From Hydractinia symbiolongicarpus (lineage: Eukaryota > Cnidaria > Hydrozoa > Anthoathecata > Hydractiniidae), in contig NC_079883.1 in assembly GCF_029227915.1 (NCBI RefSeq), positions 4,524,001-4,588,000 on the forward strand: DNA of 64,000 nucleotides. Reading direction: 5' to 3'. Within the stretch, counting starts at the first letter, position 1, and each line of letters begins with the position of its first letter. Below, piece after piece: positions 12,551 to 21,839 of this stretch. A program made the position numbers and the translations under genes. Under the pieces are notes generated by a model that was not told the DNA's origin, ran no database searches, and was given only the letters and a program-made list of their open reading frames with translations.

Positions 12551-14623
12551 TCATTTTTGTCCATATTTACGCAATCGCTCAATCTCGGCTTCAATGGATT
12601 GTAAAGAGTTGATTTTGTGTCCAATCAAAGACTTCATTTTGTTTGCGATCACTTTCAGCACTTTCCCATACACAAACTCTGCATTCACCAGAAGAAAGTG
12701 AACCTTTTCTTTCAGCGAGGGATCTTTCAGCAGATTTTCAAACTGGATTGCTTGCGCTTTAAACATTTCTGTAAAACACTGAATAAAAACGTTGTGCATT
12801 TCCGCAGTGTACAGCTGTATGCCATCCGCTAGAAACATCAAAACACTTTTAGCAAACACCAACGTTGAAGAGCTCAGTTTCACGACGCCATCTTTAACGT
12901 AAGTATCAAAACCAATCAAATCCAATGACTTCATCTCATTTAGAAGCGTTTCCAATGCCTCGATGTCGGTCTTATAACTAACTTCCTCCCATCTGTCTTC
13001 CATTGCTCGTAACCTGGAACGTTCGAGTACCTGGTCACGTGAATCGAACAAAGCAGACATAACATCCTTCAAAAACATGTGTTGCAAATCAAACGTGAGT
13101 TCCACACCGATACATTGTAGCCGCTTACATTGTTGCAGGGCCATGCTGATACACACACCAATGCCTGACAACGAACAATTTCGTGTGAAAACTTGTCTGG
13201 AGAACTTTTCAGCAAAATGTTCCAGCTCTTTATGAATCCATACCACAAAAGCCGAAGCACTTTTATTTGTCGGAAAACTTTTTTTATACTCCCGACCAGT
13301 TTCGATCACCGCAGTGAAAAACACACTGGCTAGTTTGTTGATGTAGATCGCAGTGGCCCCTTCCATTTTTAATTGCTTGAAACTGTTTTTGATTTCAAAT
13401 CCCCGGTTCCGTAAAAACAACTCACAAGCCAGTTTCTCGCGGTCAAGTCGGATCAGAAGCAACACATAAACACGAATCGATCTTAAACTAACATGTCGGG
13501 AAGATGTGGAATTATCTAAAGATTTCTCCAACGTGGTTACAAGTTGTCTTACTCTTTCTTCTATCTTGTTTCGAATGTCTCTTAAAGCAGTGGATTCTGG
13601 GAAATCCAGCAAGTAAGCACGACCTTTTTCGACCAGTTGTACGGCTCCTGCAAAGTCACGTTGAGCGACGCACATGTCGAGATCTTCTGGAAGTTCTATT
13701 AACCAGTCCACATTCAATAAGTTTGGGTAACGATTTGATGATTCAAGGATGGATTTCTCAGAGCTTTTATTTACATTCTGATCGTCTTCCTCTTCTAGCT
13801 TTTCGCGCTCTTCTTTTTCTTCTTCCTCCTGTTTCAGTTTCAACTCTGCCAACTTTTGCGCATCAAGTTGTACTCCCTTCTTGTAGTTTTTCTTTCCTCG
13901 TTCAATTTGATCAAGCCATGCTAGTTTCATGTCTTTGCTGGGTGCACAAAACATTCGCGTCTCGAGAGAATAAAGCAGTTTAAAGGCGTTTCTTACTCCC
14001 TGTCCATCTCTCACATTCACGACAGCTAAATCACTTAGATCGAACATGGTCAAGATTGTTGCTTTTCCACTGGGTGGAAGATTAGTGATCAGCAAGTTAT
14101 CTGTCAGTAGATAGGCTCCAATCCTTTGTATGGGAGTATAAGTTTCAGGATCGAACTCCGTCACCTCGCCATCCAGCAATAGCTCTTTAACAGATAGTTC
14201 ACTTAATAGTTGCTTACTACCTTTTATGTTATCCAGGAAATTTTTCTTTTTCGTTTCATACGCTTCCACTTCCGGATCCTTCTGTACTGGCAACCCTTTT
14301 GGTCGTTCAAATATATCTGTCTCAATTTGATCGGCCAAAGTCGATTTCTGTTCTGTCAACATATGACTTAGTTGGTACATTTCCGCTTCTAGGTAAGATA
14401 TTTCTTTCGCTGTATCGATAAATTGTCGATAATTTCGATACACATTTTTTTTCAACGACACGGCAGTTTCTTCGCCGAGTTTTTGAATGTTGTTACGCTG
14501 GTCGTATAATGTTCGATAAATATCACATTTTGCCAAAACAGTTTTTACATACTCTTCTGGATTAAAATCCGGAGCAGAAAATTTTTTGGCCAATACTGGT
14601 GAGCTTACTTCATCGAAAGCCAT
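12551..14623 (-). CDS. EXOC8: Exocyst complex component 8 (Exo84)
   Basis: Single uninterrupted ORF of 690 residues, close to the usual 700-730 of animal EXOC8, which is also intronless in vertebrates. The N-terminal 100 residues are helical (KFSAPDFNPEEYVKTVLAKC onward). A PH-like domain spans about 150-245 (LLDGEVTEFDPETYTPIQ to WLDQIERGKK). A Lys/Glu-rich linker at about 255-290 is followed by the helical Exo84 C-terminal fold. The protein tethers secretory vesicles at the plasma membrane and, in animals, binds RalA through the PH region. The ATG at 14623 is the first in frame: the codon five positions upstream is the CRIPT stop. No AG acceptor lies in the 12-nt gap, so the 5' end must come from a promoter or splice site inside CRIPT. 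Confidence 0.95.
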   Translation of the reverse strand: MAFDEVSSPVLAKKFSAPDFNPEEYVKTVLAKCDIYRTLYDQRNNIQKLGEETAVSLKKNVYRNYRQFIDTAKEISYLEAEMYQLSHMLTEQKSTLADQIETDIFERPKGLPVQKDPEVEAYETKKKNFLDNIKGSKQLLSELSVKELLLDGEVTEFDPETYTPIQRIGAYLLTDNLLITNLPPSGKATILTMFDLSDLAVVNVRDGQGVRNAFKLLYSLETRMFCAPSKDMKLAWLDQIERGKKNYKKGVQLDAQKLAELKLKQEEEEKEEREKLEEEDDQNVNKSSEKSILESSNRYPNLLNVDWLIELPEDLDMCVAQRDFAGAVQLVEKGRAYLLDFPESTALRDIRNKIEERVRQLVTTLEKSLDNSTSSRHVSLRSIRVYVLLLIRLDREKLACELFLRNRGFEIKNSFKQLKMEGATAIYINKLASVFFTAVIETGREYKKSFPTNKSASAFVVWIHKELEHFAEKFSRQVFTRNCSLSGIGVCISMALQQCKRLQCIGVELTFDLQHMFLKDVMSALFDSRDQVLERSRLRAMEDRWEEVSYKTDIEALETLLNEMKSLDLIGFDTYVKDGVVKLSSSTLVFAKSVLMFLADGIQLYTAEMHNVFIQCFTEMFKAQAIQFENLLKDPSLKEKVHFLLVNAEFVYGKVLKVIANKMKSLIGHKINSLQSIEAEIERLRKYGQK

Positions 14624-14635
14624 GTTAGAAATAAA

Positions 14636-17416
14636 TTATGCAGATGATTGTCGATAATCTTTTGTATCCAAAACCTGCTTGCCGCACATAGCACATATAC
14701 CTTAAAAGAAATTTAACAACTTAAATGCTTCTGTTTACAAATTTTTATATAAAGAAGTGTGAGAAAAGATGTAAAGATCAACACCTACCCTTTTTATAAG
14801 CACAACCTGAAAAATAAAAATACAAATTACTTATATGAAAATACTTCGTAGGTTTAAACTTGGAAGTAATGACACCTGTCAATCAAAATTATTGCAACAA
14901 AAGAATGATCACAATACCTTGACAATACTTTGAATGTACTTGATGAACGGTTGATTTGCAAACCCTGCACTTGGAAAATTGTTGGTATGGTGTAAATCTA
15001 AAAAAAAAGACAAAATAAAAATAAATGAAAGCACCTAGTACTCCAATTATTTTTGACTGAAAGCTTAGAAGAAGAAATAATACAGGACAATATTCTTCAT
15101 AATTATTAAATAAACAACTTTATTTCTACAATTACTTTGCAGGCTTTGGACACTTGCGATCCTTGATATAAATACTGAAACTCTCACACACCTGTTTTTT
15201 TTAGACGTTAGTAATTTATTTTCTCCTGGTTTTCTCCCTCCACCCTCTGAAACAAAACAAAACAAAACAAGTTTGTAACAATCATACAATAACACACAGC
15301 AAATTGTTGTTAAACATACATCACACACAAGAAAAAGTAAAAACCAAATACACACACCAGTAGTGTTTCTAGCACCACTCTTCCAAGTATCAGGTGTAAT
15401 TACTTTTCCTAACTTCTTTTGACCTAAACATAAGAACGAAATTTCTCACATACATCTCAAACCTACTAACAAATAAAACACTGGATATTGTCAATAAGGG
15501 ACCTCACATGGTTAAATACAATTCTTAATTACAATTTTTTTTACCATTTGGTTTGTATACCAAGGGGGGGGGGGAGATGATTTACATTTGGCTAATGAGA
15601 TTTCACAGTTTTTAAAATTAGAAACAAACCTAGTTTATAGGGGAAAGAATGGTTAAAATGAGGAAATGGTAATGATAATAAGTTGACATGTCATACAAAA
15701 AATCTTATAAAATGATCAGTCAAGAAAAGTGTATTTGTTCTATAAATTATATTCTGTCAATATGCAGACAATTTAATAAGAATAAATAGCAATGTTTCAA
15801 AGTTATTTTTAATTTGGATATGACTTCTAAACTAAATGCTAATTACACTCATATTTTGTCATTTTAAAAAAAGTACAAGTTATGTGGCTACTTTGCCTTT
15901 ATTTATCCACAGAACGTTAAATCATGTTCATATTTCATATGCAGTAAATATCTGTATGGGTTGGTTATAATTACTACAAATAAATATGCCAAGCAGCCCA
16001 AGTTAAATTAACCATGGTGTGTAGCAATGAGTATCTTGCATTCATTTGGGGAAAGAATTTAAATCACCTTCTACTGGAAACAGTAAAAACCAAATACAAA
16101 GCGCAAACATAATGCATAAGTTTTTATTGCTATCCATATTTTTTCGTTTTAAGAAATATTTTTCTGTGAAAAGATTACATTACTTTCATTTTTTTTGCAA
16201 CTTATTAATTATTACCTGGGATAACTAGATTATGTATATAAATGTTTCTTTAGATTTATTAAAGTGTATTACGAATGATAAAAGCATTATTGAAGAGGTT
16301 ATCATTGGTGCGTTGTTGATCACAAAAAAAACCCATCTCCGAGACAACCTGCACCCTAAATTGACAGATCAATGTGTTCAATTAACCTCTATTAAAGAAT
16401 GCTTAGAAAATGAGGCCTGGAAAGAGCTATTGAGATTTCTAAGAGAAAACAAAGTTAGCTTTGTGAGAATTGCAGAAATCCTTTGGAGGAATCCCAATCC
16501 GTTGGATGTGACGGTTCCCTTAATTGGTACCATTGGTCCTGTATTGGAAAAACAAAATTATAGGCAAGACGCATATGGTTCTGCCGATAATGCTTTAAAC
16601 AATAGGAAAAGCAATTTTATTCGTAGGAACTAATTTTTTGTTTTCGTTTTTGTTGTTAACGCACACACATACATCTGCAAAAATGCTATAAGATTTCCCT
16701 AACGCTTTCTTAAAAAGAATAGTGTTTTTTCGTTGCAGCCTCAATGTTCTTTATTTTTTGACTAATATGAGCATCATATCTTCTTGATAATATTCTTAAC
16801 ATGAGCGTAGCCTGAAAAAATATTATCAGCCTTGTAGCATACATAGTTCAAGTTGTGGAGATGTAAATAAAAGCTCCTAGTACGGAGAACCCTAAAAAGG
16901 AAATATCTTTTCATCGTCAACTCTCCAACTAACCCGCTGGCCAAGCGACTTCTAGAAAAAAGAAATACGTGAATGCCATACTTCTAGCAAAAAAAAGTAA
17001 AAGTACGGTCACATACCTGTAGCTAGCCACGACAGTAAATATTTAACTGCAAACAAACTTTTTTACTGAAGTTGATTTATGTGGTCATTTCTTTATAGAA
17101 CATTTCTGGTTAAGCTACTAATACAGGCAGTTGTACTAAGCGTGCCAAATTTAAAATTTGCATATTTTCATAAATTTTGATGCTGAATTCAATAAAGTAG
17201 CTATCTAGCTAGCTAAATGTTGGTCTTTTTTTTTTAGAACAATCACAAAAGAATTGGGAAAGGATGTAGGAATACAGTGTTTTACATGCTGTTTATTTGG
17301 TCATAACATATAAATAAAGTCATGCAATTTTGGAATGTCACCATTATAAAGTTGGTTTGTATTTCCTAAACAAGAAACTAGCTAAAATATAAAGACTTAC
17401 ATTTATCGCAGACCAT
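14636..17416 (-). CDS. CRIPT: Cysteine-rich PDZ-binding protein CRIPT (6 exons)
   Basis: Built from six GT-AG exons: 17401-17416, 15358-15423, 15192-15246, 14918-14997, 14789-14806 and 14636-14700. They total 300 nt, giving 99 residues against about 101 in vertebrates. Recognisable blocks are MVCDKC, GKVITPDTWKSGARNTT, GGGRKPGENKLLTSKK, CRVCKSTVHQ, YCQGCAYKKG and ICAMCGKQVLDTK. The CxxC pairs are the expected zinc ligands. CRIPT is a small conserved protein tied to the minor spliceosome and, in neurons, to PSD-95 PDZ binding. Exon 5 is only 18 nt. Intron 1 is about 2 kb and contains a plus-strand ORF. The last exon runs almost directly into EXOC8. Confidence 0.95.
16254..16633 (+). CDS. Unknown exon-like ORF nested in CRIPT intron 1
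   Basis: A 3' splice site (TTTCTTTAG, ending 16253) opens a 126-codon frame ending at a stop at 16633. The composition is protein-like, with a helical middle (EAWKELLRFLRENKVSFVRI) and an Asn/Arg-rich basic end. It lies antiparallel to CRIPT inside its first intron. No family was recognised and no upstream exon was found, so it may be the last exon of an undetected gene, a nested gene, or a chance ORF. Confidence 0.35.
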
Positions 17417-17565
17417 TCTTTCAAAGAATTAAGTCTCTACGACGGAGCATTTGTTTTTCTCTCTCTCTTCTTTCAATATGGTACCGTGCTCAGCCTCGTT
17501 CCCAGAACAATCAATCATTGGTACGAAAAAACATGCTAGCCCACCACCCCCGTAGTTAGATAGTT

Positions 17566-17904
17566 AGATGTGCATATTTTACATGGCTAGCCACACAAAT
17601 ATCGAGGGATATACCCTGTCCATTATTTCCAGGAGGGGCCATGGCTTAGATGGAGAGTCCTAGATTATTTAATGCCCATTTTGAGCTACGCAGACCCAAT
17701 TAGAGCCCGCGCTCTACTAGACAACTCCCGGCAACATCCAAAGGCCCACACAGTGTGCCATCTTCCCAATTTCCCTCACATGGCTTGGGTTAACCCGGGG
17801 CTATGGTAACATTGACTCGTCCATGTTGAATCGCCGTCAAGAGGAATCGAACCCCGGTCTCCCGTACAGAGTACGAGAGCTATAACCACTAATCTACGGC
17901 GCCA
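17566..17904 (-). mobile_element. tRNA-derived SINE, family 2, copy 1
   Basis: On the minus strand the head (17904 downward) reads like a tRNA: GGCGCCGTAGATTAGTGGTTA (A box) and GGGGTTCGATTCC (B box) about 30 bp further. A body of about 265 bp follows. A nearly identical 339-bp copy is at 25191-25529 in the same orientation. It lies just upstream of the CRIPT start, so may sit in or near its promoter. The 3' end is not a poly-A, and a target-site duplication is not clear. Confidence 0.82.
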
Positions 17905-18259
17905 GAAGGTTTTTTTGTCTTTTTGATATGAGAGCATTTTCTAAGCATTTTGCTTCTTAAAGTCAGTAAAAAACAAAAAAAGCAGCGAATAAACATTGCC
18001 GGCAAATAATTGAGTTGGTAAAAATAGTTTACCGCAGAAAAAAACACTCGTTAATAATATTAATAATAAATTTGATCGGTCATAAAAAAGTTGTCACTGA
18101 GACAAAATCACAGGGAAAGTGGCATTATTCTTCGCAGGTAAAGTAACTTAGGATAAATTCCAGCAAGAAAAAATGTTGCCGTCGGAAACCAAATAACCCT
18201 TTTTTATAAGAACCAGTAAAATTTCAATGAGCGCCAATGTTCTTATTTCTTTTCATAGT

Positions 18260-18475
18260 GTTATGCCCCACTTTGTAATAATTGCCCCACTTTGTAATAT
18301 CTGCCCCACTTTGTAATTATCTTGCCCCACTTTGTAATACCTGCCCCACTTTGTAATAACTTTTGCCCCACTTGTAATTTCGGAGCTGCTCCACTTTGTA
18401 ATTCATCGTTGCCCCACTTTGTAATTTTCGGAGCTGCCCCACTTTGTAATAATGTCTTGCCCCACTTTGTAATTT
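18260..18475 (+). repeat. Left terminal array of the Ginger-like element
   Basis: Ten units with core GCCCCACTTTGTAAT and 2-11 bp spacers. Two spacers contain CGGAGCTG. Unit 6 lacks two Ts (CCCCACTTGTAAT) and unit 7 has CTCC for CCCC. Confidence 0.9.
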
Positions 18476-19084
18476 TCGATTTTTCGCATACTGACCAATA
18501 TGCAATTTTTATGACGTCATCTTTTGTTATTTTATCGGTGTTCTGGATGCTCTGTCTTGTTATTTTCAATGAAACGCGTGTCACACGTTAGTAGAATGAT
18601 TACTTTTAATTTTTATTAGCAAGCGTTGTAACATCACATGCACTGACTTTCTTTTTGTGAAAAAATGTACTAGCTGAAGTGTTTTTATACCATAACATAA
18701 CAGAAATATAATACAAACAGTAGGTAATGTGTTTTTGCATAACATAACATAACATAAGAAATAAACTTGTAGCAATCTTAACATAACATGCAGACTAATC
18801 AGTTCGAGGAATTCTGTTTTACAGCAAGCAACGTGTCACTTCGGGTATATCTACAAATCAAACTCAGATAAGAAAGCACTACTTCTAAATAGAATGAAAG
18901 AAAGATAAAAAATGTGAACAAAGATACGACAATTTCTACCTGTGTGATTTATTGGAAGCAATTTACTTGTCAAAAAACATTAGAACATAAACGAAGACTA
19001 TCGAAAATAAAAGCTGGAATGAATAAAAGACTTAAAATCACTTCTTCGATTTCCACACAGTGTTTTCTATTATATACCAACCAT

Positions 19085-19450
19085 AGGCCAGCAGTTGTAA
19101 ATTTAGCCATGCCGTGTTTTATTTCAAATGGTTCAGGATGGTCTTCAGGTCTATCACCATTACAGAGAATGAGCCGGCACTTTCTACAATCCTTTGCATG
19201 CCCACCCGGATTGAATTTGATGCTATTCTAGCTTTTTTTTGTGGAAGGATCTTTTTATACGGTACGTAAACTCTTGGCAAAAATTTGCATAATTTTTCGG
19301 AATCACAAACAATTCTCCAAAATTTACATACGTTTCACAAGTGTGCATCTGTGGCAACGATATGCGAGGGTTGTAATCGCTGCATTGAAATACTAACATC
19401 AAGATCATTTCTATAATTTCTGGTGGCAAATCATCGAAGTTGAAATTGCG
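19085..19450 (-). pseudogene. F-box-like and Cys-rich coding remnants inside the Ginger-like element
   Basis: After an acceptor-like TTTAG, the minus strand encodes NFNFDDLPPEIIEMIL (about 19445-19395), which resembles the start of an F-box. A second open segment (about 19225-19085) contains CRKCRLILCNGDRPEDHP, a possible zinc site. The two are in different frames, separated by a stop or an intron. F-boxes recruit Skp1/cullin ubiquitin ligases; whether this is element cargo or part of its transposase gene is unknown. Confidence 0.4.
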
Positions 19451-19639
19451 AACTAAAGTTTGAATAAAATATATATGCTATTGTTTTTGTTACAGGATAA
19501 CAATATAAAATGATACAATAACGAATGTGCTTACCTTTTCGTGTGCAGTAAGATAAACTCGGACTTCTAATTGAATGTCTGAGTCTCATAGGCTTGTGAT
19601 TGAGGGTGGTAAGGTCTGCTTTTAATCATTTTTATTTTT

Positions 19640-19815
19640 TTCCTCTGACAATACCTTTGAACTGATCTATAAAACTTTTTACCCTGGTCACTTTGTAAAA
19701 TACTAGTGGTCCCAGGCAAATTGTAAATTTTCTCAAGCTCCATTCTAACCTTGCTTGCATGTTTTGAAGTCAGTGGTACTAACCAGTGAAAGCGAGAAAA
19801 GACATCGACAGTACA
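19640..19815 (-). pseudogene. DDE integrase core fragment (Gypsy/Ginger type)
   Basis: Translated on the minus strand, VDVFSRFHWLVPL (about 19807-19770) carries the first catalytic Asp in its usual setting. ILQSDQGKKF (about 19695-19665) carries the second with the DxG-x-F context of retroviral-type integrases. The spacing of about 40 residues fits. The third acidic residue and N-terminal zinc region are not visible in one frame. Location between the terminal arrays ties it to the transposon. Confidence 0.65.
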
Positions 19816-20615
19816 TAACGATACGTTTTTCTTTGATATTTAATCTCCAGTATTTGATGTAAGCGCTTCTGTGAGTGGCAGTCCTGTCTTTTACTGGGAT
19901 TTTGGATTGCCATCGTTCATTATCAACTCCGCTATTATCTCATACTCGCATTGGATGAATGTAACTTAACAATACGAACCTTACTTTCCATAACAAAATC
20001 AAAATAAGAAATTTGCGAAACATGTCTGGTCCAAAAACTATTCCTAAAATCAAAATCCGTTAAATTAAGTGTATGCGATGTCCAAAATCTTATCCTATCC
20101 AGTCTCGTCCAAAAAACCAAGTTTATTTGATGTATGTAATAAATTATCTTTTATGCTAATAATATGCTATAAACCTCTCTATAACCTGCTACAACACAAC
20201 TAACTTTATCAAAACTCACAACAGCTTGATGATTATTATTCAGAAGTTATTTCATTGTTTTGACACCTTGATAATAATGGTGACGCGTGTCGCTACAGAA
20301 CTCATGAGAGAATACTAGCTGGTGATGATAACATTTTCGAAAATACAAATACAAAAAAACATAACACTTTTGCTCAATTTTTACTTTTTTACTTTCTTTC
20401 TTTTTTCCAAAAAAAAATCCAACTGCAGCTATAATATTTTAATATCACGTGTGCAATGTACCTGCAAGCATATATTCACTTTATCATTTTTACTAACTTC
20501 CAATTTGAGTACCCTTTCAGTGTGCTTCGTTTTGAATTTATATCGCGCAACCTCCTTCTAAAGCTTTTTTCTATGGAAGCGTCTGAAAGGCTATTGATGA
20601 GCAAAATAAACCAAA

Positions 20616-20827
20616 GATTACAAAGTGGGGCAAGACATTATTACAAAGTGGGGTAGCTCCGAAAATTACAAAGTGGGGCAACGATGAATTACAAAGTGGG
20701 GCAGGTATTACAAAGTGGGGCAAAAGTTATTACAAAGTGGGGCAGGTATTACAAAGTGGGGCAAGATAATTACAAAGTGGTGCAGATATTACAAAGTGGG
20801 GCAATTATTACAAAGTGGGGCATAACA
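20616..20827 (-). repeat. Right terminal array of the Ginger-like element
   Basis: Ten inverted units (ATTACAAAGTGGGGCA core). Read as reverse complement, its spacers follow the left array except that one left-hand CGGAGCTG spacer corresponds to a short ACCT spacer here. One unit has GGTGC for GGGGC. Confidence 0.9.
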
Positions 20828-20832
20828 CATAG

Positions 20833-21839
20833 CCTTAATTGTTCTTATTTCGTTCCTGCGTTCTAGACTTTATTTTCATGCCCGGACACAAACTCGTCCC
20901 AGCACCTTTTGTCTCTTTTTTTTTTTACTTTTCGTCTCGCCATCCAGTGAAAAAAGAGAAAAAAAACGCTGGGGACGGGGGAATTTCCTTTACCTTGTGC
21001 TTTGAGTAGGGAAGTTTCAATAAAAGAAAAAAAAAACAAATGTAGTTATATCCCTCTGTACAATAACATTGCAAAAACAAGCTAAATTTTACATTTTTAT
21101 TTAAAGATTGACCATTGTTAAACTAACTCTTTTAAGCTGTCCAAATAGCTGAATTGTTTACTCAGTGTTTTATTTATACCATTTTTTTTTTATTATTTCT
21201 TAAAAATATAGGCCTTAATACATAATAAAATGATTTTAAGGATACGTCAAACCCTTTTTTTGATTTTTTCTCAAAACAAATATTTTTATGCCTTCGGGAA
21301 GCAAATGGTTCATAGAATATTTATTTGAAAAAAAATGTATAAATTTATAAATCGAGGAAATTAGGAAAGGATAAATTAAGAAACACTTTTTTCAAACCTT
21401 CTTTGTTTAAAAATTGAAAAGAATTTAAATCTTGCACACATGAGCATGTTTTTTTCTAATAGCTGAAGATATGAGGGTATTTTTTGAAGTTGATCATTTG
21501 AACATTTTCAAAATGATTATGTACTCATTAATTGAGGTAGATATGAACTTGGAGGAAAACCTACGAACTACATATCATTGAGAACACAAGTTGAAACAAT
21601 TAAAAAAATATTTTCTGGTTATTATTTTCTTTATTTACATTTACATTTATCATAATCTTATCGAATATGGGACGTGCTAGTGCGAGTGGATCTTCGTTCA
21701 AAAAAAGAAAATTGAAAAGATTGCAAAAATAGGCAGAACATTTTTCAATTTAACCGAAAAGAATCATCGCTGCCAGCGACCTCGGTTCGTATTATAGCTA
21801 GGAACAACAATGGCAGGAAGAACAATTTGATAAATTATC
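20833..21839. other. Intergenic, no supported gene
   Basis: AT-rich DNA between two transposon remnants with T- and A-runs. It may contain the left end of the Mutator-like element, but no terminal inverted repeat was identified. Confidence 0.45.

Larger units (their letters stand above)
18260..20827. mobile_element. Ginger-like DNA transposon with tandem-repeat terminal inverted repeats
   Basis: The 2568-bp element begins TGTTATGCCCC and ends GGGGCATAACA, flanked by the 5-bp direct repeat CATAG (18255-18259, 20828-20832). Both ends consist of about ten copies of a CCCCACTTTGTAAT-type unit in opposite orientation, with matching variable spacers in nearly the same order. The interior holds a fragment of a retroviral-type DDE integrase on the minus strand (19640-19815). 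TGT ends, long inverted repeats, a short target duplication and a Gypsy-like integrase match the Ginger/Tdd group. Foldback elements also have repeat-built termini but lack this integrase. The interior is decayed or intron-split, so activity is doubtful. Confidence 0.75.

Noticed and set aside
13504-13983. 159-codon plus-strand ORF
   Set aside because: It lies wholly antisense inside EXOC8 and has no family resemblance; it is a coding shadow.
17834-17904. tRNA-like sequence on the minus strand
   Set aside because: It is the head of a SINE with a second copy at 25459-25529, not an independent tRNA.
18322-18591. ORFs through the terminal array, such as the PHFVIPAPLCN repeat
   Set aside because: They are translations of the tandem DNA repeat, open in several frames on both strands, with no sign of selection on protein.
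18260-20827. CRISPR-like array
   Set aside because: The short units have tiny spacers, form inverted arrays at transposon ends, and lie in a eukaryotic genome.
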